DNA from: a virus
Length of the DNA stretch: 25,207 bases
Direction: 5' to 3' (one strand)
IMG/VR virus record: IMGVR_UViG_3300034062_001646
Coordinates: 1-25,207 of that record
Below, piece after piece: positions 1 through 6,432 of this stretch. The first letter of the stretch is position 1. Every line of letters begins with the position of its first letter. The notes beneath the pieces are model-generated. The model worked only from the letters and a program-made list of their open reading frames with translations. It was not told the DNA's origin and searched no databases. Position numbers and translations under genes: made by a program.

Positions 1-10
1 GTACATATGT

Positions 11-47
11 AAAAGAACTTATGGTTAAGTTCTTTTATTTTTTTTTT
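11..47 (+). terminator. Rho-independent terminator
   Basis: A perfect 11-bp stem (11-21 with 26-36) closes a 4-base loop and is followed by a long T-run up to 47. It would end transcription of a gene lying left of the window, and it sits directly before the promoter-like motif of the next gene. Confidence 0.85.
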
Positions 48-49
48 AC

Positions 50-80
50 CTTCTTTTTACAACCCTTGACTTAACTAAAA
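50..80 (+). promoter_or_regulatory. Phage promoter-like motif, copy 1
   Basis: The core TTTTTACAACCC (54-65) is followed by TTGACTTA and an A-rich stretch, ending about 25 bases before the ATG at 90. The same core and downstream ACTT...AAAA recur at 512-538 and 1137-1163, each time just after a terminator. Promoter function is inferred from this repeated placement; the motif does not clearly match the known Bacteroidota -33/-7 consensus. Confidence 0.55.
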
Positions 81-89
81 TAAATAATT

Positions 90-452
90 ATGGAAAATAG
101 AATTGAGATTAATGGTAAACAAGTAATTGATTTTACACCTGATAATGCAAGAGAAATAGCTCTTGTAGATTTAAAAGTCTTGAAGAGATTGACTGAACAA
201 TTTAAAACTAGTAGTTTTGATAGAATCAGACATTCTCTGAGAGAAACAATAATGGCCACAACTGATTTAGATTCTTTGGTAGAGAAGTGTGAAGACTTTG
301 CAGCATTCCATAGATCAGTTAACTTGATTCAGAAATTTAGTTTTGAGTTAACGTCTGATATGGAATCATGCAATGAATCTGGAGTTAGAGTTGTTGGTCG
401 AATTGATCTGGATGATTTGGATACATGTGCCAGAGATCATACAGAGTATTAA
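90..452 (+). CDS. Unknown 120-aa protein
   Basis: I do not recognise this protein. It is a soluble, mildly acidic 120-residue chain that looks mostly helical in residues 20-90 and has an Asp-rich end (DLDDLDTC). There is no signal peptide or membrane segment. It forms a one-gene unit, with a terminator/promoter-like pair upstream and another downstream. That layout suggests individually controlled, possibly early, expression. The start is the first ATG after an AT-rich leader without a Shine-Dalgarno sequence. Confidence 0.75.
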   Translation: MENRIEINGKQVIDFTPDNAREIALVDLKVLKRLTEQFKTSSFDRIRHSLRETIMATTDLDSLVEKCEDFAAFHRSVNLIQKFSFELTSDMESCNESGVRVVGRIDLDDLDTCARDHTEY

Positions 453-465
453 CTAATAAAGAATG

Positions 466-502
466 GAAAGAGACTTATATGTTAGTCTCTTTCTGTTTTT
501 TT
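466..502 (+). terminator. Rho-independent terminator
   Basis: A 10-bp stem (466-475 with 484-493) with an 8-base loop is followed by a T-rich run. It closes the single-gene unit 90-452. Confidence 0.85.
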
Positions 503-505
503 AAA

Positions 506-538
506 ACCTTTTTTTTACAACCCTTAACTTGATAAAAA
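506..538 (+). promoter_or_regulatory. Phage promoter-like motif, copy 2
   Basis: The core TTTTTACAACCC (512-523) is followed by TTAACTTGATAAAA. It matches copy 1 closely, including the ACCTT just upstream, and lies between a terminator and the start codon at 565. The role is inferred from repetition and position. Confidence 0.55.
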
Positions 539-564
539 TTAATTATTAACTAAAAAAGTAAATT

Positions 565-1065
565 ATGAAACAAACAGTGATGAAACAAGAGAGTAAAGCT
601 AAATCAACAAAGATTATGGCAACCTATGCTGGACTAGGAAAGAATAAACAAGAAGGTCATAAGAATTTCGGGAAGAAGTTCTATAAATATGATTTGTCTG
701 GACCAGCTGATGAGATAAAAGAATTTATAGACCATCCATCTAATAAAGATTATGAAGTAAAATATAATAGAGATGGTCAGGTTCAGTTCTGGTGTAATTG
801 GAAAGATCTGTTCGGTACTATTGGTTCTAGATATAATGTGTATGTAACATATTATGGAACTTATAATATAGATAAGGCTGAGTCAGAAGATTTATTAGAT
901 ACTCTAGAACAGTTTGAAGAACGTGGTATGAGTAATGCTAGTAGAGTGTTTACTGAACATATTATGGCAACAAGGATGGGTTTAGGTCTGAAGAATACTA
1001 GTAGAATTGCTGAACTAGCAAATATGTCTAGTGGGGGTGATGCTGATTTAGGAAAGTCTGAATAA
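565..1065 (+). CDS. Unknown 166-aa protein
   Basis: I do not recognise this protein. The N-terminus (residues 1-40) is Lys-rich and polar. Residues 40-105 are rich in aromatic residues and look beta-like (for example FWCNWKDLFG and YNVYVTYYGTYN). The rest is helical with an acidic Ser/Gly-rich tail. No signal peptide or membrane segment is present. Like its left neighbour it is a single-gene unit with its own promoter-like motif and terminator. In-frame ATGs at residues 6 and 18 are alternative starts. Confidence 0.75.
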   Translation: MKQTVMKQESKAKSTKIMATYAGLGKNKQEGHKNFGKKFYKYDLSGPADEIKEFIDHPSNKDYEVKYNRDGQVQFWCNWKDLFGTIGSRYNVYVTYYGTYNIDKAESEDLLDTLEQFEERGMSNASRVFTEHIMATRMGLGLKNTSRIAELANMSSGGDADLGKSE

Positions 1066-1070
1066 GACAT

Positions 1071-1130
1071 CAAAAGAGATTGTAATAGAATTCTGTAATA
1101 GGAATTCTGTTGCAGTCTCTTTTGTTTTTA
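1071..1130 (+). terminator. Long-stem terminator
   Basis: A hairpin of about 23 bp, including three G-T wobbles, pairs 1071-1093 with 1102-1124 around an 8-base loop. TTTTTA follows. The stem is much longer than a usual intrinsic terminator and nests two segments (CAAAAGAGA/TCTCTTTTG and AGAATTC/GAATTCT), so RNase processing is possible too. Confidence 0.8.
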
Positions 1131-1163
1131 CCTTTATTTGTACAACCCGCCACTTGGCAAAAA
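1130..1163 (+). promoter_or_regulatory. Phage promoter-like motif, copy 3
   Basis: TTTGTACAACCC (1137-1148), then CGCCACTTGGCAAAA, follows a terminator exactly as copies 1 and 2 do. Unlike them, it is followed by about 290 bases with no gene. If it is active, the transcript has a long leader or a noncoding product. Confidence 0.5.
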
Positions 1164-1454
1164 AGATGTTTGTAGTTATATCTTGTATACTTAGGTATTA
1201 TATTTTATATTCTTAAAGGATATATAATAGTACAGAAGGATAAGTTATTTAATACTTAATATACTATACTTAACCTATAGAAGTTTCTATATCTTAAGTA
1301 GTAAATATACTTTATTGTAAGTATTTGTGTATTAGTATGTTAGTGATACTTAACCTATACCACTTATTTCTACTTAAGTATACTCAATATAATTACTCTA
1401 TATTATATATACTTATATAATATTTTATATAGCTAACTATTTAAATAAACATAT
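1164..1454. other. AT-rich gene-free region with octamer repeats
   Basis: No gene is credible here. The region is extremely AT-rich and carries ATACTTAA at 1252-1259, 1266-1273 and 1346-1353, a near copy ATACTTAG at 1187-1194, and inverted forms near 1294 and 1374. Two of the copies extend to a 14-base identity, ATACTTAACCTATA (1266-1279 and 1346-1359). TACTTAAGTA (1371-1380) is a palindrome, and TATAGA/TCTATA (1276-1281/1286-1291) forms a small hairpin. The layout would suit a replication origin or a multi-site regulator region; neither is shown. Confidence 0.4.
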
Positions 1455-1736
1455 ATGAAAACAAGGATTTATGATTCTTTTGTGATAGGCATTATAGTAG
1501 GTGCATTATCCTTTTGTGTAATACAAGTTATACTTGGTTATACTTATACTAGTTCAGTAACAAAGACTCCGGAAAATGTGTCAAAAGACTGGACAGATGT
1601 CGGTGGTAACATCGACATAGAATACTATCTTGAAGTAAGTGAAGATAGTATTTGGGTTGAGAATGTAGAAAGCCATAGAGTATATGGTGGTACTTATACT
1701 CAATTAGATTCATTAATAACAATAGATAACTTATAA
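1455..1736 (+). CDS. Small membrane-anchored protein
   Basis: The 93-residue protein has one hydrophobic segment at about residues 8-29 (SFVIGIIVGALSFCVIQVIL) after a short basic N-terminus. A polar, acidic domain of about 60 residues follows and is probably exposed outside the inner membrane. The hydrophobic stretch lacks a clear cleavage site, so an uncleaved signal anchor is more likely than a secreted form. No family is recognised. It is the first gene after the AT-rich repeat region. Possible roles such as envelope modification or exclusion of other phages are guesses. Confidence 0.7.
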   Translation: MKTRIYDSFVIGIIVGALSFCVIQVILGYTYTSSVTKTPENVSKDWTDVGGNIDIEYYLEVSEDSIWVENVESHRVYGGTYTQLDSLITIDNL

Positions 1737-1757
1737 ATCAATTTAAAAACAAATAAT

Positions 1758-1991
1758 ATGAATGCAACTATGATTAACAACAGAGAGTATGTAGAAACTA
1801 TGCATGCAATAGAGTCTAATATTAATTTAAGACTTCTTGTTCATGCCGTAAAATTTTATGGAACTAGTTTAAATGACAAAACTAAACAAGAACTATTTGC
1901 TCTTTCATTAGATGATAAAGAGTGGTTGTTGAAACAATATGAAGAAGAAGTCAAGTTTAATAAACAACCTGATTTATCTGATTTGTATTAA
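1758..1991 (+). CDS. Unknown 77-aa protein
   Basis: A short, soluble, mainly helical protein with an acidic C-terminal half (for example LKQYEEEVKF). No motif is recognised. It lies 21 bases after the membrane protein gene with an A-rich leader, so the two are probably co-transcribed. A second ATG at codon 5 could also serve as the start. Confidence 0.65.
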   Translation: MNATMINNREYVETMHAIESNINLRLLVHAVKFYGTSLNDKTKQELFALSLDDKEWLLKQYEEEVKFNKQPDLSDLY

Positions 1992-1999
1992 TGACCTTT

Positions 2000-2024
2000 C
2001 CTGAGCATGAATTAAAACTGCTCA
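2000..2024 (+). repeat. Intergenic hairpin repeat, copy A
   Basis: This 25-base element (CC, then TGAGCA, an 11-base loop, TGCTCA) matches 2635-2659 at 22 of 25 positions. The stem change between the copies, a C-G pair becoming T-G, keeps the pairing. Confidence 0.55.
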
Positions 2025-2179
2025 TTTATCAAACGTAACGTGGAACAACTCATGAAAGCATAATGAGCCACATCTACAGGAGTTAGGCATTTGGAATCTA
2101 CGGTATTTATACCTGGGGATTTTATGACTTTATACTGTAGTTATAATGCACCATTCTCACTTCCCAAGGGTGAGCAGTT
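2000..2179 (+). ncRNA. Candidate structured RNA with alternative pairings
   Basis: The 275-base gap 1992-2266 has no gene and looks richer in GC than its surroundings. Hairpins include TGAGCA/TGCTCA (2002-2007/2019-2024), CTCAT/ATGAG (2049-2053/2063-2067), CTACAG/CTGTAG (2074-2079/2135-2140) enclosing GGTA/TACC (2102-2105/2110-2113), and CTCAC/GTGAG (2156-2160/2170-2174). AACTGCTCA (2016-2024) is also complementary over 9 bases to TGAGCAGTT (2171-2179), which competes with the first and last hairpins. It could be a riboswitch-like leader of the gene at 2267 or a separate small RNA. No known family is recognised. Confidence 0.4.
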
Positions 2180-2266
2180 ATTGAAATGTTGCCATATCAA
2201 TAAGTCTAAAACAGTAACTGAGTGCAGAGGGTATTTAACTTAAATATAAATTCAAAAAATAAACTT

Positions 2267-2620
2267 ATGACAAGAGATGATTTATTTAAACTTGTTCTTG
2301 AAACTTCTTATGAACTTGAACAAGCAGAGTATGATTTATATAATACTCCTAATGTTTCTGCAACAATTGCTGACTGTGAAGATTTAACAGACAAACATCA
2401 AGAAGCACTTGAGTACAGATGGTGGAGAGAAGAACAAATAGAATTAATAGAGTCACTTAAAGCAGAACTACAAGGATATAAAGATCAGTTAAGTGATCTT
2501 GATGATCAAGAAGATGCTGCCCGTGATGAGTTCTACAGTAGAGAAGAATCTTATGGTGATTTCTATGAAAGAACTAACTATACTCTTAGAGGGGAAGATG
2601 ATCCTAGTCTAATAGATTAG
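2267..2620 (+). CDS. Acidic coiled-coil protein
   Basis: A 117-residue, strongly acidic, mostly helical protein. Residues about 65-100 (ESLKAELQGYKDQLSDLDDQ) look like a coiled coil. No enzyme motif is seen. I start it at the ATG at 2267, preceded by the A-rich leader typical of this window. An upstream in-frame GTG at 2222 would lie inside the structured intergenic region and add 15 atypical residues. Its function is unknown; a multimerising or inhibitor role is possible but unsupported. Confidence 0.7.
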   Translation: MTRDDLFKLVLETSYELEQAEYDLYNTPNVSATIADCEDLTDKHQEALEYRWWREEQIELIESLKAELQGYKDQLSDLDDQEDAARDEFYSREESYGDFYERTNYTLRGEDDPSLID

Positions 2621-2634
2621 TATTGAAATATTAT

Positions 2635-2659
2635 CCTGAGTATGATATAAAACTGCTCA
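2635..2659 (+). repeat. Intergenic hairpin repeat, copy B
   Basis: Stem TGAGTA (2637-2642) pairs with TGCTCA (2654-2659) through one T-G wobble. The loop ends in TAAAAC, as in copy A at 2000-2024. It lies 14 bases after the stop of the preceding gene, so it may be a 3' end, a processing site or a 5' leader element of the gene at 2706. Confidence 0.55.
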
Positions 2660-2705
2660 CTTAACTTATAGAAACTTAATTAATAACTTATAAATAAACT
2701 TAAAA

Positions 2706-3500
2706 ATGGATCGTAAAATTCAACTTAAAGACATTGCTGTATTACATAATATTATCAGCAGAACACAACCTAGAAACATTAGGGAGATTATTCAACAAAA
2801 TTATGAAAAGGACAATATTGATAGATCATGCCGTAATGAGTATAGACCAGGTAGTGAAGAGTGGCAAAAGATTGAAGATAGAAGAGCAATAATACTTGCA
2901 TATCCTGATCATGATATTAAATACTCAGATGAAATAACTATCAAATCAGATAAGTGGAATGAAACTGTAGTTAGACTTACTCTTGGTGTATATACTGTTG
3001 ATGAGCATCATCATGATTATGATGGATCTAGCTACATGGAGACAGTAAAATACTTCTTTCTAGTAGAGAATCCATATTGGTTAAAAAGTGTTTATACTCA
3101 ATTCTCCGACTTATTTACTGAATATAATAGTTTAGTTGGTCCTATGGTAGATGATTATAATTATAGAATGTTCTATGACTTAATTAAAAACTACAATAAG
3201 GAATATCAAAAGTATCTCTATTTATTTGAGAAAGATATCACAACAGCATTATCCTATGGATATGAAGTAGATATTACTCAAGATAGAAATCGTTATGGAG
3301 TAGGTAAACCATATCTTAAGATAGATGGTCTAAATGGTACTACAAAATATTATCTAGAAACATTGGATGAAATTTTTAAGATAAAGTATTACTGGTATAA
3401 TAACCGTAAAACTGAGTTTGGTAAGAGTTATCATTTCAACTCTGTTATGGAAGAGTATGAGTATGCCAAAGATAATATCTGTGTAGAAGAAAATTCCTAA
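2706..3500 (+). CDS. Unknown 264-aa protein rich in Tyr and Asp
   Basis: No family is recognised. The chain is very rich in Tyr, Asp, Glu and Lys, with a His/Asp cluster at about residues 101-106 (DEHHHDYDGS). Alternating hydrophobic segments (residues 75-125) suggest a mixed alpha/beta soluble fold. No signal peptide or membrane segment is present. Hairpin-bearing gaps flank it on both sides, so it may be processed or expressed on its own. The clustered His and Asp could bind metal, but nothing else supports an enzymatic role. Confidence 0.75.
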   Translation: MDRKIQLKDIAVLHNIISRTQPRNIREIIQQNYEKDNIDRSCRNEYRPGSEEWQKIEDRRAIILAYPDHDIKYSDEITIKSDKWNETVVRLTLGVYTVDEHHHDYDGSSYMETVKYFFLVENPYWLKSVYTQFSDLFTEYNSLVGPMVDDYNYRMFYDLIKNYNKEYQKYLYLFEKDITTALSYGYEVDITQDRNRYGVGKPYLKIDGLNGTTKYYLETLDEIFKIKYYWYNNRKTEFGKSYHFNSVMEEYEYAKDNICVEENS

Positions 3501-3513
3501 TAAAAAGGTCTGT

Positions 3514-3541
3514 CCGGAGCTGTGAATGACAGTAAAGCTCC
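3514..3541 (+). repeat. Intergenic hairpin related to copies A and B
   Basis: GGAGCT (3516-3521) pairs with AGCTCC (3536-3541) around a 14-base loop that contains TGAAT and ends in TAA. The layout (CC, N-GAGC stem, loop, GCTC-N) resembles the hairpins at 2000-2024 and 2635-2659, although the sequence is more divergent. It lies in the leader of the gene at 3600. Confidence 0.4.
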
Positions 3542-3599
3542 ATTTTAAACTTAAAAAGAAACTTAATTATTTATTTATTCATCTCTAAAAAAGAAAATT

Positions 3600-4511
3600 A
3601 TGAGAAATTTAGCAAGCAAAGGATTGTCAATGAGTCAAGCACAATCAATTAGTAACCTGTGTAATCAAAATGCACAAGAGATTCAAAGAGAGTTAGACTC
3701 TTACAATAACTGTAGTAGATCCATTAATATTGATGGACAAGTCTATGAAACACAAGAAGGTATTCCTGTACCTGGTGATATACTTGAAAAACTTAAGAAT
3801 AAGGGTGACTTGCATGCATGTCAAGCTTTTCTTATGGAAGCTATCAAGGGTAAGGATAATGAAATAGAGAGGATTAAGGATACAAGACCTGATTTCTCTC
3901 ATCTTATTGCACCTGAGAGACCAACAGTACCAGATTATGATATTCTTCATGATGTATCAGAGTCATGGGGTTGGACTCAGTTAAAAGATTCTGAGTATTC
4001 TGAGTATTTACAAGCAGAAGCAATGGCTTCTCATTTGGGTCAGTTCATTCATAAGAATGGTAAACTAACTCAATTGAGAAAGGAATTGCCTACTATTCCT
4101 AGTATTGAGTGGTTTGAGGTAGAAGCAGGAAAGAAATCTCCTGTTAAAATTACCAAACACCATGTATCTGCAGGTTTATTAGGTATTCATGAAAGTATTG
4201 CAGATGAACACCGTAAGTATGAGCAACGTGTAAACTATTACAAAGCTAAGGTTAAGAACTTAGTTAGTGATGAGAATGCACGTATTCAGAAAGTGAATGC
4301 AGATAAAGCAGCTGAGTTCTTAAAACTTGAGAAAGAGTTAATGGAACAGTACAAAGCTGAGTATGAAGCATATCAAGGTGAGTTACTGAGACTTACTATG
4401 GAATTTAATAGTCAACGTGAGTTGAAGATTAAAGAAGCTGCAGCACTAAGAATTAGTGTTGATCCTAGATTTCAGCATGTAATTGACATGTTCATTACAT
4501 CAGAGAACTAG
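3600..4511 (+). CDS. Unknown 303-aa protein with C-terminal coiled coil
   Basis: The N-terminal part (residues 1-90) has a polar helix (SMSQAQSISNLCNQNAQEIQ) and the segment HACQAFLMEAIKGKDNEIE. The middle has a Pro-rich linker (PERPTVPDYD). Residues about 205-275 form a long charged coiled coil with repeated KAE and LEKEL patterns. There is no signal peptide, membrane segment or nucleotide-binding motif. From memory, proteins with a similar N-terminus occur in other Bacteroidota phages, but I know no function. A scaffold-like or DNA-associated role is possible. Confidence 0.75.
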   Translation: MRNLASKGLSMSQAQSISNLCNQNAQEIQRELDSYNNCSRSINIDGQVYETQEGIPVPGDILEKLKNKGDLHACQAFLMEAIKGKDNEIERIKDTRPDFSHLIAPERPTVPDYDILHDVSESWGWTQLKDSEYSEYLQAEAMASHLGQFIHKNGKLTQLRKELPTIPSIEWFEVEAGKKSPVKITKHHVSAGLLGIHESIADEHRKYEQRVNYYKAKVKNLVSDENARIQKVNADKAAEFLKLEKELMEQYKAEYEAYQGELLRLTMEFNSQRELKIKEAAALRISVDPRFQHVIDMFITSEN

Positions 4512-4528
4512 GAATCTCTATATTAGGT

Positions 4529-4774
4529 GAGTAAGAGGTAAGCACAAGCTGATCCTCTTACTCTTTATACCTTGTGACAGGAATTTAGAACAACTAAAAT
4601 TCAATGGTTGATTACCATTATACAATGAATACTTGATAGTATAAACCGCTTCTCTTCAAAATTATAAAACTGAGATAGAACTCATCATCAGACAGGTTAT
4701 GCATAAAAACAAAATATGCAATTGGCTGATAACATTGAGACTTAGTATTTGTATTTGTCTTTGTAGAAGAGAAG
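4529..4774 (+). ncRNA. Candidate structured RNA in a 347-base gap
   Basis: The gap 4512-4858 holds no gene but many complementary segments: GAGTAAGAGG/CCTCTTACTC (4529-4538/4554-4563), GAATTTAG/CTAAAATTC (4581-4588/4594-4602), AATGGT/ACCATT (4603-4608/4614-4619), and a 9-bp long-range pair CTTCTCTTC/GAAGAGAAG (4649-4657/4766-4774). The long-range pair encloses ATCAG/CTGAT (4687-4691/4726-4730) with TGCATA/TATGCA (4700-4705/4715-4720) nested inside. Nested pairing of this kind suggests a folded RNA. The first hairpin could also be a weak terminator for the gene ending at 4511. Confidence 0.4.
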
Positions 4775-4799
4775 GTCTTTGACTTAGTATTTGTTTTTG
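4739..4799 (+). promoter_or_regulatory. Direct repeats, possible tandem promoters
   Basis: GACTTAGTATTTGTATTTG (4739-4757) recurs with one change at 4781-4799. Each copy contains a TA..TATTTG stretch, and TTTG blocks lie about 20 bases upstream of the second copy. This recalls the Bacteroidota -33 TTTG / -7 TAnnTTTG arrangement, but the spacing is not exact. A ten-base piece, GACTTAGTAT, also occurs at 6830-6839, upstream of the gene at 6886. They would drive the gene at 4859. Confidence 0.4.
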
Positions 4800-4802
4800 A
4801 TT

Positions 4803-4818
4803 TTAGCTATATATTCCT
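4803..4818 (+). repeat. 16-base repeat TTAGCTATATATTCCT, copy 1
   Basis: An exact 16-base match to 6433-6448. It ends 40 bases before the ATG at 4859 and lies just after the possible tandem promoters. Both copies precede a gene in an intergenic region, so a regulator site or promoter part is likely. Confidence 0.45.
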
Positions 4819-4858
4819 GTTACTTGGTGACTATATTATTTATTTTAATAAAAATATT

Positions 4859-5113
4859 ATGAACAGACTAGAAGAACTAGAACAAGAAAGAGCAAGGTGC
4901 CAACAAGAATTAGAAGAGCTTCATATTTATGAACCTAGTGAAGAGTGGTACAAAACAAAAAGACATGAGCTAGAGTATACTATAGCTTGTATTGAGGATT
5001 GTATTGAAGATGAGAAAGACTCAATAAGAGAAAATAACAATGTTAGTACTGCATTTCTTGTAGTACTATATGCAATGATTATAATAGGATTAGGAATTTT
5101 AATATTTACGTAA
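4859..5113 (+). CDS. Small tail-anchored membrane protein
   Basis: The 84-residue protein has an acidic, coiled-coil-like N-terminal part (residues 1-60, starting MNRLEELEQERARCQQELEE). A single hydrophobic segment at the extreme C-terminus (about residues 63-84, ending IIIGLGILIFT) completes it. The architecture is that of a tail-anchored protein with its coiled coil in the cytoplasm. The family is unknown. Its TAA shares a base with the ATG of the next gene, which encodes a secreted protein, so the pair is translationally coupled and may act together at the envelope. Confidence 0.7.
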   Translation: MNRLEELEQERARCQQELEELHIYEPSEEWYKTKRHELEYTIACIEDCIEDEKDSIRENNNVSTAFLVVLYAMIIIGLGILIFT

Positions 5114-5382
5114 TGAAAAAATTAATTATGACAGTGGCACTTATGATTGCCGGAGTTGGTTACTCACAAAACTTACCAAAGAATCTTTCTAAATCAGAAA
5201 AAAGATTTGTCAATAATGTGATTGAGATCACAAATGATGTTATAGTAGATGTAACTAAAAGAAATGATGGTGTAATAGTATTAGAATTTTGGAATACTAT
5301 GTATACTTTAAAAGATGGTTATATTGATGAGGTATGGATTTTAGAAGACGAAGACTGGTTGTCTTTAGGAAAAGAATATTAA
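5113..5382 (+). CDS. Small secreted protein with signal peptide
   Basis: The N-terminus MKKLIMTVALMIAGVGYSQN is a clear Sec signal peptide, with probable cleavage after GYS. The mature part is about 70 residues, with a Lys-rich helix and then a short beta-like domain (for example IVLEFWNTMYTLKD). The family is unknown; the length and pattern recall small periplasmic domains of Bacteroidota. Its start overlaps the stop of the tail-anchored protein gene by one base. Export of a non-structural phage protein suggests an envelope target. Confidence 0.7.
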   Translation: MKKLIMTVALMIAGVGYSQNLPKNLSKSEKRFVNNVIEITNDVIVDVTKRNDGVIVLEFWNTMYTLKDGYIDEVWILEDEDWLSLGKEY

Positions 5383-5398
5383 TTAAAATCTATGTAAA

Positions 5399-5728
5399 AT
5401 GAAGTGGTTAAAAAAACTATTTAAGAAAAAACAAAAGAGTTACAACACTGATGGTAAGTATAAACTACTTATCATTGATGATGAGGCTGAGCTAATTCAT
5501 AAGAATCTGGGTATTACAGATAAGAGAGCAGAAGTAATATTAAATACTTGTTTAGAAGCATTTGATAGTAGTCAACGTGTGCATGTTGCAATGGAAAAGG
5601 TTGTTAACATATGCACTCATACTAATGAGATAGTCTTTGCTACTCTTATGATGGCTAAAGTTATTGAGAAGAATGATTCACATGAAAGGATTCATAATAT
5701 GCTTAAAAACATGTTTGGCCGTGGATAA
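5399..5728 (+). CDS. Unknown 109-aa protein with basic N-terminus
   Basis: The first 15 residues (MKWLKKLFKKKQKSY) form a strongly basic, amphipathic stretch that could bind membrane or nucleic acid. The rest is a helical domain containing LLIIDDEAEL and paired helices up to residue 105. The IIDDE string resembles the start of a response-regulator receiver, but the domain is too short and lacks the later receiver residues. Function is unknown. Its stop lies just inside the next gene's GTG start region. Confidence 0.7.
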   Translation: MKWLKKLFKKKQKSYNTDGKYKLLIIDDEAELIHKNLGITDKRAEVILNTCLEAFDSSQRVHVAMEKVVNICTHTNEIVFATLMMAKVIEKNDSHERIHNMLKNMFGRG

Positions 5729-5939
5729 GACATTAATCACCTCTGTATTAGGATTTGATCTTAAGGCAGAGATAGTTGACCATAATGGTGAGCTTATTAG
5801 ATCTGGTGTTAAATCAACATATGTGTATGCAGTTACTGATGTAGAACCAGAACCTCGGATACTAGACAAAAATTTCTTTACACATTACAATGAATCTCTC
5901 TTATCTAAAATAAGAGAGTACAGAAGATTAAATGACTGA
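5721..5939 (+). CDS. Unknown 72-aa protein, GTG start likely
   Basis: A small protein with a beta-rich N-terminal half (LITSVLGFDLKAEIVDHNGE) and a helical C-terminus. I place the start at the GTG at 5721, giving an 8-base overlap with the preceding stop. In-frame ATGs at 5673 and 5682 and a TTG at 5715 are alternatives, but the first two would force a long overlap with the previous gene. The next gene begins two bases after its stop. No family is recognised. Confidence 0.6.
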   Translation: MDKTLITSVLGFDLKAEIVDHNGELIRSGVKSTYVYAVTDVEPEPRILDKNFFTHYNESLLSKIREYRRLND

Positions 5940-5941
5940 GT

Positions 5942-6361
5942 ATGAAGATATCTGTTAACTATGATGATACTGATGTAGCAAAAGCACTCAGTAAGATCAT
6001 CAAAGATTCTAATTCTGAGGAGTTTGTTAAGTTACTTACTCCTATGATATGTAGTAGTTCTCAAGCATGTGATCATTTCTTTAAGCTTATGCTTGGTAAT
6101 AAGTTACCGGAAATAATACCAAATGGTACTTTATGTAAAATGTATTATGGTAATCTTGGTTATGGTGTGGATAAAGAAGCTACTAAAGAAAAGTTTGCTG
6201 ATCAAGATGAGAATGTTACAGTAACTGTAAAAGAATTTAGAGGTTATCATGAGTATAGTCCTTATACTATTGAATGCATGGTAATTACAACAGCTGGTTT
6301 AACTAGACTAGATACTACTTATGTACAAACAAAAGATTTAGAAATTATAGAAGAGTTTTAA
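5942..6361 (+). CDS. Unknown 139-aa protein
   Basis: Residues 1-60 are helical (VAKALSKIIKDSNSEEFVKL). The second half looks like beta strands around residues 75-135, with a small barrel-like pattern (GTLCKMYYG and VTVTVKEFRGYHEY). There is no signal peptide or membrane segment. It is the last gene of the run 4859-6361 and is closed by a strong terminator. Function is unknown. Confidence 0.7.
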   Translation: MKISVNYDDTDVAKALSKIIKDSNSEEFVKLLTPMICSSSQACDHFFKLMLGNKLPEIIPNGTLCKMYYGNLGYGVDKEATKEKFADQDENVTVTVKEFRGYHEYSPYTIECMVITTAGLTRLDTTYVQTKDLEIIEEF

Positions 6362-6404
6362 AATAGTATATCTGTTGATATGCTTTTCCTGACCTAATGA
6401 TATA

Positions 6405-6428
6405 GGGGGATAGAAATATCCCCTTTTC
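6405..6428 (+). terminator. GNRA-loop terminator
   Basis: A 7-bp GC-rich stem, GGGGATA/TATCCCC (6406-6412/6417-6423), is capped by a GAAA tetraloop and followed by TTTT. It ends the run 4859-6361. Confidence 0.85.
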
Positions 6429-6432
6429 ATTG

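Noticed and set aside
1167-1217. 16-residue peptide starting MFVVIS within the AT-rich gap
   Set aside because: The frame is too short and lies in repeat-rich AT sequence without supporting spacing to a neighbour gene; chance is more likely.
2028-2226. Group I intron in the structured gap
   Set aside because: There is no split gene on either side and no recognisable intron core; hairpins alone are not enough.
5399-5728. Response-regulator receiver suggested by LLIIDDEAEL
   Set aside because: Only the N-terminal DDE-like string matches; the later receiver Asp, Thr/Ser and Lys are not found, and the basic tail precedes it.
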